From DATBGZ01 sp036557785 (GTDB lineage Bacteria > Actinomycetota > Actinomycetes > Mycobacteriales > Micromonosporaceae), in contig DATBGZ010000008.1 of NCBI GenBank assembly GCA_036557785.1, positions 1 through 25,183 on the forward strand: a stretch of 25,183 nt of DNA, given 5' to 3'. The position numbers and the translations under genes are program-made. The notes under the pieces are model-generated. The model was not told where the DNA came from. It did no database searches and saw only the letters and a list, made by a program, of their open reading frames with translations. Every line of letters starts with the position of its first letter. The stretch's first letter is position 1. This document shows, one piece after another, positions 1 to 6,924 of this stretch.

Positions 1-82
1 CACCACCGCGACCACCGAGACCGAGCAGGCTGGCCATGGCCAGCAGGCCGGCCATGCCCAGCAGCGGGACCCGAATCAGCAC
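1..82 (-). CDS. possible small hydrophobic membrane protein, partial at window edge
   Basis: On the minus strand a frame opens at a GTG at base 82 and stays open to the window edge. It gives about 27 residues that are almost all Leu, Gly, Ala, Met and Val (VLIRVPLLGMAGLLAMASLL), which would form a membrane segment or signal peptide. It lies just past the stop of the replication ATPase, where another element gene would be expected. A competing frame starts at the ATG at 95, overlapping the ATPase stop as ATGA, but it encodes an unconvincing Gly/Pro/Arg-rich peptide. No clear ribosome binding site precedes either start. The product is not recognised and the end is outside the window. Confidence 0.3.
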   Translation of the reverse strand, partial: MLIRVPLLGMAGLLAMASLLGLGGRGG

Positions 83-91
83 GACCAGAAA

Positions 92-982
92 TCATCGACG
101 GTCATCGTGTCCCGCTACCGGGTCCACGAGATCAGGCTTAGGCGCGACAACGTCGACCAGCTTGCTCGTACCGACCCACGCCTGGCCGTGCATTCCCCAC
201 CAGACGTGGCCGGTCTTCAGGGCACCACGGGACGGTTCCGTGGAACGCCCGGCGCCGTCGTCGCCGGCCAGCACGATCGAGTCCCCCATCGGGACCGCCC
301 GTAGCCGGATGTCGTCCCACTCGGCCCCGTTCTTGTTCTTCTCGCACGACACGGTGATCCGCCCGTCGCCGTCGTCGACCACCTTCGCGATGGTGTCGGC
401 CGCGCCGTCGATGGCGGTGGCCCCGCGACCCCGTTCGCCGACCGCGCTCGTGTGGTGGACGACCGCGACGGTCGACCCGCGCACCCGGCGTAGCTGGTCG
501 ATCCGGTGGACGAAGGTGCCCATCTCCGTGTTGGAGTTCTCCTCCAGGCCGACGGTCACCCGGGCCTGTGTGTCGATGACGACAAGCACCGGCGCCAGTT
601 CGGCGACCAGGGCGGCCAGCGCCGACCATCCGACCTCGTTGCTGACCTGCACCGCCATGGTCAGGAACGCCACGCCGTGCATGCGGTGTCCGGTGGCCTG
701 CTCCCATGCCCGGACCCGCTTGCGGATGCCGGCCCGGCCCTCGGCGATGACGTACAGGACCGGTCCCTTGTGGACGGGCCGGCCGTTCCACGTCTCGCCG
801 GTGGCCACGCAGGCGCACCAGTCCAGCGCCACGAACGACTTGTACGAGCCGGGCTTGCCGATGACCCACACGAGACTGTCCAGGTCGATCAGGTCGTCGA
901 TGAGCGGCTCCGGGTCGGGGATCAGGTCCAGCCCGTCGGTATCCCACAGCTCGGCGCGTAGCTGTTCGAGCATCTCGGTCAT
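92..982 (-). CDS. RecA-fold replication ATPase of a phage or plasmid (AAA_25 / RepA-like)
   Basis: A 296-residue protein with one RecA-like core. Walker A is GKPGSYKS (residues 42-49), Walker B is LVVID (133-137), VVHHTS (about 174-179) is the usual sensor strand, and RGRGATAIDGAAD follows. This order is typical of the AAA_25 ATPases of actinophages and integrative plasmids, which act as hexameric helicases or helicase loaders at the element's origin. The start at 982 is chosen because its ATG overlaps the TGA of the upstream gene (ATGA, 979-982), so translation is coupled; a longer reading upstream would enter the upstream gene in another frame. The protein looks intact although its operon partner is truncated. 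RepA-type helicase versus another DNA-partner ATPase cannot be decided from sequence alone. Confidence 0.8.
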   Translation of the reverse strand: MTEMLEQLRAELWDTDGLDLIPDPEPLIDDLIDLDSLVWVIGKPGSYKSFVALDWCACVATGETWNGRPVHKGPVLYVIAEGRAGIRKRVRAWEQATGHRMHGVAFLTMAVQVSNEVGWSALAALVAELAPVLVVIDTQARVTVGLEENSNTEMGTFVHRIDQLRRVRGSTVAVVHHTSAVGERGRGATAIDGAADTIAKVVDDGDGRITVSCEKNKNGAEWDDIRLRAVPMGDSIVLAGDDGAGRSTEPSRGALKTGHVWWGMHGQAWVGTSKLVDVVAPKPDLVDPVAGHDDRR

Positions 983-1200
983 GGCCGCACCCGCATCCGT
1001 GCCGGCTGGTCGGGGCTGAGGAGACCATCCAGCCACCGGTCGACCGGGTCGGGCATGACGTCGGACCATGTGAGATCGATCGCGTCGAGGATCTCGCGGG
1101 CGTGGGCCTTCCACTCGTCACCGCCTAGGCGGGCCTGGAAGCACACGAACAGCGGCCCGTCGGGGCCCTGGTCGACCTTCAGGCCCTTGCCCGGGTCGTC
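979..1200 (-). pseudogene. 3' remnant of a primase-like zinc-finger gene
   Basis: Roughly 73 residues read convincingly as protein, ending in ...DEWKAHAREILDAIDLTW and SDVMPDPVDRWLDGLL. The pattern DDPGKGLKVDQGPDGPLFVC followed by a helix ending in LTW is that of the CHC2-like zinc-finger module at the start of many phage and plasmid primases, where the text before DD normally reads CPAH. Upstream of base 1200 the similarity stops: the frame runs on, but as a shadow of a plus-strand tape-measure fragment, with no plausible start. The gene has therefore lost its 5' end. Its stop is fused to the ATPase start (ATGA), so the pair was an operon. The primase assignment is from pattern memory and is moderate; the truncation is clear from the abrupt change. 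Confidence 0.55.
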
Positions 1201-1461
1201 GGCACCGGCGCCGCAGGCGGGGCTGTCTACGCGGGTGACCTCTACCGGGTCAACGAGACCGGCGCCGAGTACTTCGCTCCGGCGATGGACGGCGCTGTGG
1301 TGCCTCTGACGACGCGTGGCGGTGGCGGTGGTGGGTCGTCGGGCGGCGGTCAGATGATGGTCAACGTCACCGCGGTGTTCGGCAACGAACGCTTCACCGC
1401 CCTGGCCGCCCAGCTCGACCGGGCCAACGAGTGGCGCGAGCGGGTCGGCTGGCGGCGCTAG
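1198..1461 (+). pseudogene. 3' remnant of a phage tail tape-measure protein gene
   Basis: The plus frame ending in TAG at 1459-1461 reads YRVNETGAEYFAPAMDGAVV, then a Gly/Ser-rich spacer, then a hydrophilic tail with VNVTAVFGNERFTALAAQLD. The G-x-E-x-[FY]-x-P-x-x-x-G-x-V-x-P motif is the hallmark of the C-terminus of long-tailed phage tape-measure proteins, which set tail length and line the tail tube. Only about 85 residues remain of a protein that is normally hundreds to over a thousand residues long. Upstream of base 1200 the sequence belongs to the minus-strand primase remnant. No start codon with a ribosome binding site is seen, so it is not expected to be expressed. It is the only structural phage gene visible in the window. 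Confidence 0.7.
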
Positions 1462-1509
1462 ACCGCGGCGAGCATCGGCGTCCACGGTGGACGGAGACTG
1501 AGGCTTCGA

Positions 1510-1554
1510 CTCAAGATCGCTCTGGGACAACTTCTTGTCTGGGGCTGATCTTGA
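1510..1554. repeat. imperfect palindrome with CTCAAGATC arms
   Basis: CTCAAGATC at 1510-1518 pairs with GATCTTGAG at 1546-1554. An inner GACAA/TTGTC pair closes a short CTTC loop, and the middle of the stem is mismatched. It lies in non-coding DNA just after the tape-measure remnant. Its AAGATC arms resemble those of two other palindromes in the window (2790-2832 and 16514-16581). Confidence 0.5.
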
Positions 1555-1583
1555 GGCGAGCCAGGTACGCCGTGACCTCGACA

Positions 1584-1606
1584 AGGTGAGTCGAAACGAC
1601 TCACCT
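1584..1606. repeat. perfect 10-bp inverted repeat with 3-nt loop
   Basis: AGGTGAGTCG (1584-1593), AAA, CGACTCACCT (1597-1606) is a perfect hairpin. There is no T-run after it on either strand, so it looks more like an operator or element-end structure than a terminator. It sits between the phage remnants and the terminator of the small minus-strand operon. Confidence 0.5.
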
Positions 1607-1641
1607 GAGAAGCCGGCCCGCTGTGGCGGCCGTGGGGCGAC

Positions 1642-1682
1642 GAAACAGCCCGTCCCTGATAGGAGCAGGGGCGGGCTGTTTC
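1642..1682 (-). terminator. strong hairpin terminator
   Basis: GAAACAGCCCG(TCCCTG) at 1642-1658 pairs with CAGGGGCGGGCTGTTTC at 1666-1682, a 17-bp stem with one mismatch or wobble and a 7-nt loop. The stem ends in A/T-rich runs on both sides, so it could work in both directions. It begins 19 bases after the stop of the minus-strand gene ending at 1702 and most likely ends that operon. Confidence 0.75.
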
Positions 1683-1701
1683 TTCTCCCGTGTGGACGCT
1701 C

Positions 1702-2109
1702 TCAGAGGCCGGTGGGCCGGATCTTGGTCGCGCTGGACGGCCGGGGCGGCTCGTCGCCGCTCAACGCCTCGACGAGGATCGCCAACGCGTCGGCCGAGAC
1801 GATGACGTGCTCGCGCCCATCGGTCGCGTAGTGCCCGTGCGTGGACGCCACCAACGCCTCGACAGCGTCCTGCGCGGCGTGCAGCCGGGCCATGCCGTCG
1901 CCGAACCGGCGCAGCGCATCGTATGTCTCGTCGTCGATGCTAGGCGGCACGGGAATGCCGAACAGGGTCCGGGTCCAGCCGGCAGCCGGACTCGTGCGCG
2001 TGCACGGGATGCGGGTGGAGAAGGTCGGCGCCGCAGAACCGGCACCGCGCCCGGTGGGGACGATCTTGCCGCGAGAGTCCCGCCAGCCCATACCGTCGTG
2101 GTCGCGCAT
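1702..2109 (-). CDS. hypothetical element protein, possibly frameshifted zinc-finger gene
   Basis: A 135-residue reading frame of unknown function. The C-terminal half (from GIPVPPSIDDETYDALRRFG to the stop at 1702) is a credible, mostly helical protein. The N-terminal MRDHDGMGWRDSRGKIVPTG is also credible, but the stretch between is an unlikely run of Thr, Arg, Ser and Pro. In the neighbouring frame the same bases encode CRFCGADLLHPHPVHAHESG followed by Cys, a good CxxC...H...H...C metal-binding pattern. Two compensating frame changes, or one old frameshift and drift, would reconcile this. The ATG at 2109 has AGGAG five bases upstream; the ATG at 2113 in the other frame is too close to it. 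A strong terminator follows the stop. It is the last gene of a small phage-like operon. Confidence 0.5.
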   Translation of the reverse strand: MRDHDGMGWRDSRGKIVPTGRGAGSAAPTFSTRIPCTRTSPAAGWTRTLFGIPVPPSIDDETYDALRRFGDGMARLHAAQDAVEALVASTHGHYATDGREHVIVSADALAILVEALSGDEPPRPSSATKIRPTGL

Positions 2110-2136
2110 TCATGCTCCTGCCTCTCCTGGAAGGGA

Positions 2137-2170
2137 AGATCCCCCCGGCGCCGCACGGCCGGGGGGATCT
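2137..2170 (-). terminator. 13-bp perfect hairpin between two small genes
   Basis: AGATCCCCCCGGC (2137-2149) pairs perfectly with GCCGGGGGGATCT (2158-2170) around an 8-nt loop. On the minus strand it follows the stop of the 83-residue gene and is trailed by TTCCCTTCC, a weak pyrimidine tract, then the ribosome binding site of the next gene. It could be a terminator, an attenuator or an mRNA-stabilising hairpin. Confidence 0.55.
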
Positions 2171-2204
2171 CAGAATCAACTGCGTCAGAACGACGCACCT
2201 TCGG

Positions 2205-2456
2205 TCACATCGTCGTAAGTTCCACCGCCGAAGCGATCGCCGCCGCCAGCTCGCGGGCCTGCGGGCGGGTCATCGGGACCAGGGTGCGGCGGGGCCCGCG
2301 GTCCACGGTGAGCGAGACCAGCAGCGGCACCCCGGCGGACTGGTTGACCTCCACGACCAGGCGCGCGTCGGCGCCCAGGTCGATCGTGGCGACGCGCCAG
2401 TAGCAGCTGGCGTGGTTCTGGGCCTGGCGCTCGCACCACACCCGGTGCGGGGTCAC
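2205..2456 (-). CDS. hypothetical 83-aa element protein
   Basis: Not recognised. The GTG at 2456 overlaps the TGA of the preceding mini-gene (GTGA, 2453-2456), which sets the start. The protein begins VTPHRVWCERQAQNHASCYW, has two Cys, a beta-rich middle (VATIDLGADARLVVEVNQ... LLVSLTVDRGP), and a closing helix MTRPQARELAAAIASAVE. Short proteins with a beta sandwich-like half followed by a T-x-x-Q-[AV]-R-E-L helix are frequent in actinobacterial mobile elements and have no assigned role. The neighbouring 101-residue protein has the same layout, so the two may be paralogues. No membrane segment or signal peptide is seen. Confidence 0.6.
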   Translation of the reverse strand: MTPHRVWCERQAQNHASCYWRVATIDLGADARLVVEVNQSAGVPLLVSLTVDRGPRRTLVPMTRPQARELAAAIASAVELTTM

Positions 2457-2545
2457 CGGTGGGCCCCGGTGTGCCCGACCGGGCGTTGGCACAGGCCGCG
2501 CTCGTGACGCCGCAGGCACCGGCCGTACGCGGCGTGGCCGGTCAC
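2453..2545 (-). CDS. 30-aa Cys/His-rich mini-protein, overlapping both neighbours
   Basis: A 30-codon gene from GTG at 2545 to TGA at 2453. Its GTG overlaps the stop of the 101-residue gene (GTGA, 2542-2545), and its own stop overlaps the GTG of the 83-residue gene (GTGA, 2453-2456). It contains YGRCLRRHERGLCQRPVGHT and ends GAHR. The pattern C-x(3)-H-x(4)-C-x(5)-H-x(3)-H suits a small metal-binding knuckle. Such mini-proteins (C..H....C....GH.G.H) recur in actinophage and integrative-element operons. The two exact 4-base overlaps are the main evidence that it is translated. Function unknown. Confidence 0.55.
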   Translation of the reverse strand: MTGHAAYGRCLRRHERGLCQRPVGHTGAHR

Positions 2546-2847
2546 TGGGCACCGCCCGGCCGGTGTTCGTCGAGGTACAGCGCGACGCCGAGGAGCCGCT
2601 GCAGCTCGCGGACCTGCTCGACGGTGAACGTGGCGGTGGCGATGAGCGAGCCGCGCCGGCCGTACAGGGTCAGGTCGACGGTTCCGCCGGCGAGGCCGGG
2701 CGTGACCGTGAACGGCGCCGGGCCGGCGAAGTCAAGGTCTGGGACAGTGCTCGCGTTGGTGCGGACCGCTTTGACGTCGGCGTAGGTGTCAAGATCGGGA
2801 GTGCGTGCGTTCTGCACTTCATCCCGATCTTGCGGTTGGATGGGCAT
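2542..2847 (-). CDS. hypothetical 101-aa element protein
   Basis: Not recognised. Starts MPIQPQDRDEVQNARTPDLD, then a beta-rich part (PFTVTPGLAGGTVDLTLYGR) and a helix FTVEQVRELQRLLGVALYLD. The layout matches the 83-residue gene two genes downstream. The first 20 or so codons coincide with a palindrome (2790-2832), so the N-terminus may be an insertion that brought a new start codon; no other ATG or GTG start lies between the palindrome and the conserved part. A weak GGAAGCGAG lies about 9 bases before the ATG. It is the first gene of the three-gene GTGA-coupled set. Confidence 0.55.
   Translation of the reverse strand: MPIQPQDRDEVQNARTPDLDTYADVKAVRTNASTVPDLDFAGPAPFTVTPGLAGGTVDLTLYGRRGSLIATATFTVEQVRELQRLLGVALYLDEHRPGGAQ
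2790..2832. repeat. palindrome with CAAGATCGGGA arms inside a gene start
   Basis: CAAGATCGGGA (2790-2800) pairs perfectly with TCCCGATCTTG (2822-2832). Inside, GTGC/GCAC adds four more pairs after the mismatch. It covers the first codons of the 101-residue gene. The arms share the AAGATC core with palindromes at 1510-1554 and 16514-16581. Confidence 0.6.
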
Positions 2848-3152
2848 GGGCGGGACTCGCTTCCTGCCAAGGCCCCGGTGAGCGGTTGGACGCGAGCCGG
2901 GGCCGTCCTATGTGGACGCGAGACGTGAAACCCGCCCGATAACCTGGCCGAAAACGCTTCGCTGGCAAGCGCTCCTGAGCGCACCCAGCACATCGTCCAG
3001 GTGCGGGCTCCCCCAAAATGCCGGGTGAGCCGAAGCGGGTCCAGCCGAGCAAGGACCGCGACCGGCCCCGCTGACCGACGGGTGCGAAACCATCAGCGGC
3101 GCCGATCGATGGTCGTTGTGTGGTGCTGGCGCGAGTGATGTAGAAAGGCGGA
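2848..3152. other. gene-free stretch between the element remnant and the phosphoesterase
   Basis: About 300 bases without a convincing reading frame on either strand. It holds an 8-bp inverted repeat GGCCCCGG/CCGGGGCC (2871-2878 and 2897-2904) and, at its right end, the AAAGGCGG ribosome binding site of the phosphoesterase. It is a natural place for the boundary of the mobile element, but no duplicated attachment site or tRNA fragment is visible here. Confidence 0.5.
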
Positions 3153-3962
3153 ATGCAGTCCGCCGCCCCGCCCGACCCGCTCGCGACGCCCGCCCGGGTC
3201 GCCTTCGCCGGGGATTGGCACGCCAACACGCGCTGGGGCATCTCGGCGATCCAGTACGCCGCCGAGCGTGGCGCCGACGTCATCGTCCACCTCGGTGATT
3301 TCGGGTACGAGTTTCGCGCCGCGTTCCTCGATGGGCTGGACCGGGCACTGACCCGCACCGGGCTGCGGCTGCTCTTCGTCGACGGCAACCACGAGGAGTT
3401 CCCGGTCCTGCTGCGCTACCCGTTGCGGGGCAACGGGCTGCGCCAGCTCACGAGTCGGATCTGGCATCTGCCGCGGGGTTTCCGGTGGGTCTGGGGTGGC
3501 GTGCGCTGGCTGGCACTGGGCGGCGCACACTCCGTCGACCGGCCCTGGCGCGAACCGGGCGTCTCCTGGTGGCGCGAGGAGACGGTCACCGACGCCGACG
3601 TGGACCGTGCCGTGACCGGCGGGCCGGCGGACGTCCTGATCTGTCACGACTGCCCGGCCGGGGTACCGATCCCGGGGCTGGAGGAGTCGGCCCACCTGTG
3701 GCCCGCCGAGGAGTTGGTCGCGGCGAACGCCCACCGGGCCAGGGTGCGCACGGTGGTCGATGCCGTACGGCCCCGCGCGATCTGGCACGGCCACTTCCAC
3801 CGGCGCTACGCCGCGGCCGCTGACCTCGGGTACGGGCCGGTCACCGTCAACGGGCTCGACTGCGACGGATCCACATTGGACAGAAACGTCGAGGTCGTCT
3901 CCCTCGACGAGCTCCGCGCCAACGACGAGCCCGACGTCGCCGCGAGCGAGCAGCGTCGCTGA
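3153..3962 (+). CDS. calcineurin-like metallophosphoesterase
   Basis: 269 residues with the full metal-binding motif set of this superfamily in order: GDWH (D21, H23), GDFG (D49), GNHE (N79, H80), a CHD motif near residue 166, and GHFH near residue 212. These residues hold two divalent metals and hydrolyse phosphoesters. No signal peptide or membrane segment is present, so it should be cytoplasmic. The substrate cannot be told from sequence; relatives act on nucleotides, cyclic nucleotides or phosphoproteins. The ATG at 3153 has AAAGGCGG directly upstream. It is a single-gene unit, convergent with the hydrolase that ends 28 bases away. It lies just outside the phage-like remnant and its composition matches the chromosomal genes to its right. 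Confidence 0.85.
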   Translation: MQSAAPPDPLATPARVAFAGDWHANTRWGISAIQYAAERGADVIVHLGDFGYEFRAAFLDGLDRALTRTGLRLLFVDGNHEEFPVLLRYPLRGNGLRQLTSRIWHLPRGFRWVWGGVRWLALGGAHSVDRPWREPGVSWWREETVTDADVDRAVTGGPADVLICHDCPAGVPIPGLEESAHLWPAEELVAANAHRARVRTVVDAVRPRAIWHGHFHRRYAAAADLGYGPVTVNGLDCDGSTLDRNVEVVSLDELRANDEPDVAASEQRR

Positions 3963-3990
3963 GCACCGCCGGCAGCGGCGCGGGACGGCG

Positions 3991-5505
3991 TCAGGCCGGG
4001 CAGCGCAGGCCCTTCTCGGGCACGACCAGGTCGATCAGGTAGTGGTCGACGGCGTCGGTGATGCACTGGGTCGAGGGGTAGGCGGTGTGGCCCTCGCCCT
4101 CCCACGTCAGCACCACGCCAACCCCGAGCATGTCGGCGAGCTTCTGGGTCGACTCGTAGGGCGTTGCCGGGTCGCCCGTGGTGCCGACCACGACGATCGG
4201 CGGCGCGCCGGTGGCCGGCCCGGTCGGAACCGGGTCGCGCTTGCCCGGCCAGAGGGTGCAGCTGACCAACCCGACCGCCAGCGACGTGCCGAAGACGGGG
4301 TACTTGGTCCGCCACTGCGTCTGCAGGCCGCGGATCTGGTCCAGCGTCGGGTCGTTGTCCTCGTCGGCGCAGGTGATGGCGTTGAAGGCATCGAAGAGGT
4401 TGCTGTAGTGCCCCCGGTCGTCGCGCTCGGCGTACGAGTCGGCCAGCGCGAAGATCCGTGACGCGTCGCCGCTGCTGAGGTCCTTGATCGCCTGACCGAG
4501 GAAGCCCCAGACCTCTTGCGCGTACAGGGCCGACGTGACCCCGACCATCACCCATCCCGCGGTCGCGCTGCGGCCATCGGCTCCCTTGACGGGACGGGTG
4601 CGTGCCTTGGTCAACTGGTCGACGATCGTGCCCTTCGGGTCGGCGGAGATGGCGCACTGGCTCGCATTCGACCGGCACCACGCGTCGAAGTTGGTCAGGG
4701 CTCGCTCGAAGCCCATGGCCTGCTCCTCGGAGTGCTGGATCGCGTTGGCCTGCACGTCGACCGCGCCGTCGAGGACGAAGGCCCGCACCCGGCTCGGGAA
4801 CAGTTGCGCGTAGACGGCGCCGAGCTCGGTGCCGTACGAGTAACCGAGGTAGGTCAGCTTGTCCTCGCCGAGCGCTTCGCGGATGGCGTCCATGTCATGG
4901 GCCGTCTGCACGGTCGAGAACAGGCGCGCGTCGTCGCCGAGCTCGCTGCCGCACCCGTTGTCGATGCGTCGGTTGAGCGCGACCAGGGCGTCGAAGTCGG
5001 CCTGGCTCGACGGGTCGGGGTCGAAGCCGAAGCTCGCGTCGAGGTCGGCGTCCGAGACGCACTTGATCGGTGCGGATTCGCCGACGCCGCGCGGGTCGAA
5101 GGTCACCGCGACGAAGTTGTCGAGCAGCGCGTCGGGCGCGGGACCGGTCTGGGGCTGGACCCAGTACGGCAGGAAGCCGATGCCCGAGCCGCCGGGGCCG
5201 CCGGGGTTGAGCAGGACCGATCCCTTCTTGTCCTCGACCCGGCCGGTGTAGATGCGCATGAGCGAGATATCGAGGGTTTGGCCGTTGTCAGGGTTGTTCC
5301 AGTCCTTGGGCACCTTCACCGTGCCGCACTCGACCCGCTTGCTGTGGCTCAGGTACTGGTTGGCGGCCCTCGCCTGGTCGAAGCAGTCCTGCCAGCCGAT
5401 CGACCCGGGTGCGGAGGTGGGAGCGCGCTTCGGCGCCGAGGGGATGCAGGCCGACGCACCGAGGACGGCCGCCGCGACGGCGATCAACGCAACGAATCGG
5501 CGCAC
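3991..5505 (-). CDS. secreted TAP-like alpha/beta-hydrolase lipoprotein (tripeptidyl aminopeptidase / Hip1 family)
   Basis: 504 residues. A lipoprotein signal ends in LGASAC (lipid Cys at residue 20), so the enzyme should be anchored outside the membrane. The hydrolase fold shows LNPGGPGGSG (99-108, oxyanion region), FDPRGVGES (136-144), the nucleophile elbow GYSYG (Ser223), Asp445 in GTTGDPATPY, and His473 in GEGHTAY. The TAP C-terminal domain ends the protein. This set defines the family of Streptomyces tripeptidyl aminopeptidases and SlpD/SlpE, and mycobacterial Hip1/CaeA, which clip peptides from N-termini or process cell-wall proteins. Several paired Cys suggest disulfides. The GTG start at 5505 is supported by GGAAGGAG eight bases upstream. 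It is divergent from the ligase gene and probably transcribed alone. Confidence 0.87.
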   Translation of the reverse strand: MRRFVALIAVAAAVLGASACIPSAPKRAPTSAPGSIGWQDCFDQARAANQYLSHSKRVECGTVKVPKDWNNPDNGQTLDISLMRIYTGRVEDKKGSVLLNPGGPGGSGIGFLPYWVQPQTGPAPDALLDNFVAVTFDPRGVGESAPIKCVSDADLDASFGFDPDPSSQADFDALVALNRRIDNGCGSELGDDARLFSTVQTAHDMDAIREALGEDKLTYLGYSYGTELGAVYAQLFPSRVRAFVLDGAVDVQANAIQHSEEQAMGFERALTNFDAWCRSNASQCAISADPKGTIVDQLTKARTRPVKGADGRSATAGWVMVGVTSALYAQEVWGFLGQAIKDLSSGDASRIFALADSYAERDDRGHYSNLFDAFNAITCADEDNDPTLDQIRGLQTQWRTKYPVFGTSLAVGLVSCTLWPGKRDPVPTGPATGAPPIVVVGTTGDPATPYESTQKLADMLGVGVVLTWEGEGHTAYPSTQCITDAVDHYLIDLVVPEKGLRCPA

Positions 5506-5669
5506 CGGCGTTTCTCCTTCCGTACCGGCCAGGACGCCCCACGATACCGTTCGGGCTTCCCGGGCCGCGCCGTCGCCCGTTCAGCCGACCCGAGCGGGTC
5601 CGTCGTGCCCCACATCCGTGATGACGGGTCCCGTGGACACCCGCGCTGAGCAGCGGGGACGATGGGCCG

Positions 5670-6740
5670 GTGGAGCTACCCGTCATGCCACCCGTCTCGC
5701 CCATGCTGGCCAAGCCCGTGGCCAGCATCCCGCCCGGGCAGCTGTACGAACCGAAATGGGATGGCTTTCGATCGATCATCTTCCGCGACGGCGACGAGGT
5801 CGAGATCGGCAGCCGCAACGAACGCCCGATGACCCGCTACTTCCCCGAGGTCGTCGCCGCGGTGCTGGCGAACTTCCCACCCCGTGCCGTGATCGACGGG
5901 GAGATCGTGGTCGCCGATACGCAGCGCAACACGCTCGACTTCGAGGCTCTGCAGCAACGCATCCACCCCGCCGCCAGCCGGGTACGGCTGCTCGCCCAGC
6001 AGACTCCAGCCAGCTTCATCGCCTTCGACCTGCTCGCCCTCGACCAGGACGACCTCACCGGTCAGCCGCTGATCCAGCGCCGGCGCGAGCTCGAACGCGT
6101 GCTCGCCGAGGCGAAGCCACCGATCCACGTCACCCCCGCCAGCCAGGATCTGGAGACCGCCCAGCGCTGGTTCCATATCTTCGAAGGCGCCGGGCTTGAC
6201 GGGCTGATCGCCAAACCCCTCGACCTGACCTACCAACCCGACAAGCGGGTCATGTACAAGATCAAACACGAGCGGACCGCGGAGTGCGTCGTGGCCGGCT
6301 ACCGGGTACACAAGTCGGGCGGCCACCGCATCGGCTCGCTCCTGCTCGGGCTCTACACCCATGAGGGGAGACTCGCGTCGGTCGGGGTGGTCGGCGCCTT
6401 CCCGCTGGCCGTACGCGAGGCACTGTTCACAGAACTGCAGCCACTGGTCACGACCTTCGACGGGCACCCCTGGGACTGGGCCGCCCACGAAGCCGGCGAG
6501 CGGACTCCGCGCAAGAACGAGACCAGCCGCTGGAACGCCGGCAAGGACCTCTCCTTCACCCCGCTGCGGCCCGAGCGCGTCGTCGAAGTTCGCTACGACT
6601 ACATGGAAGGCGATCGTTTCCGCCATACCACCCAGTTCGTCCGCTGGCGCCCCGACCGCGACCCCAGCACCTGTACCTACGACCAACTCGAACGCCCCGT
6701 GCGCTTCAACCTCGCCGACGTCCTCGCCGTCAACGGCTGA
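5670..6740 (+). CDS. ligC: ATP-dependent DNA ligase, LigC type
   Basis: 356 residues, the size of stand-alone actinobacterial LigC. Motif I is EPKWDGFR with Lys29 as the AMP-accepting nucleophile. Motif III is FIAFDLLAL, motif IV GLDGLIAKP, motif V MYKIKHERTAE. The C-terminal OB-fold contains SLLLGLYTHEGRL and RHTTQFVRWRPDR. There is no primase or phosphoesterase domain, so it is not LigD; the PPVSPMLAKPVASIPPG opening is that of LigC. The family seals nicks, prefers short gaps and ribonucleotide-containing ends, and is linked with base-excision and back-up end joining. The GTG at 5670 is chosen because VELPVMPPVSPMLAK continues the family's N-terminus; the ATG at 5685, with GGAG nine bases before it, is an alternative. 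A prim-pol partner is not next to it here. Confidence 0.9.
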   Translation: MELPVMPPVSPMLAKPVASIPPGQLYEPKWDGFRSIIFRDGDEVEIGSRNERPMTRYFPEVVAAVLANFPPRAVIDGEIVVADTQRNTLDFEALQQRIHPAASRVRLLAQQTPASFIAFDLLALDQDDLTGQPLIQRRRELERVLAEAKPPIHVTPASQDLETAQRWFHIFEGAGLDGLIAKPLDLTYQPDKRVMYKIKHERTAECVVAGYRVHKSGGHRIGSLLLGLYTHEGRLASVGVVGAFPLAVREALFTELQPLVTTFDGHPWDWAAHEAGERTPRKNETSRWNAGKDLSFTPLRPERVVEVRYDYMEGDRFRHTTQFVRWRPDRDPSTCTYDQLERPVRFNLADVLAVNG

Positions 6741-6804
6741 ACGCCCGCCACGTCGAGGTCCGCCGCTGACCTGAACCACGGGACGAGCGCCAGCGTGGCT
6801 CTAC

Positions 6805-6924
6805 TTGCCGCGTGGCGCACCATGCGCGTGGCCTGCGGCTGGGTTTGCCGCGTGGCGCACCATGCGCGTGGCCCGCGGCTGGGTTTGCCGCGTGGCGCAC
6901 CATGCGCGTGGCCCGCGGTTAGGC
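6805..6924. repeat. three tandem copies of a 40-bp palindromic unit
   Basis: Units start at 6805, 6845 and 6885, each beginning TTGCCGCGTGGCGCACCATG. Copies one and two differ at two or three bases; the third decays at its end (GGTTAGGC). Each unit contains the hairpin GCGCA-CCA-TGCGC and outer CCGCG/CGCGG arms. The array ends 28 bases before the ATG of the proline-rich membrane protein, so it lies in its leader or promoter. Forty is not a multiple of three and no single frame is used, so it is not a coding repeat. Confidence 0.85.

Noticed and set aside
36..1019. A long plus-strand frame over the replication ATPase
   Set aside because: Ser/Arg/Pro-rich shadow; Walker motifs and an ATGA overlap are on the minus strand.
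1584..1606. Rho-independent terminator
   Set aside because: Perfect hairpin but no T-run on either strand; listed as an inverted repeat only.
6805..6924. CRISPR array
   Set aside because: Units follow each other with no variable spacers and no cas genes are near.
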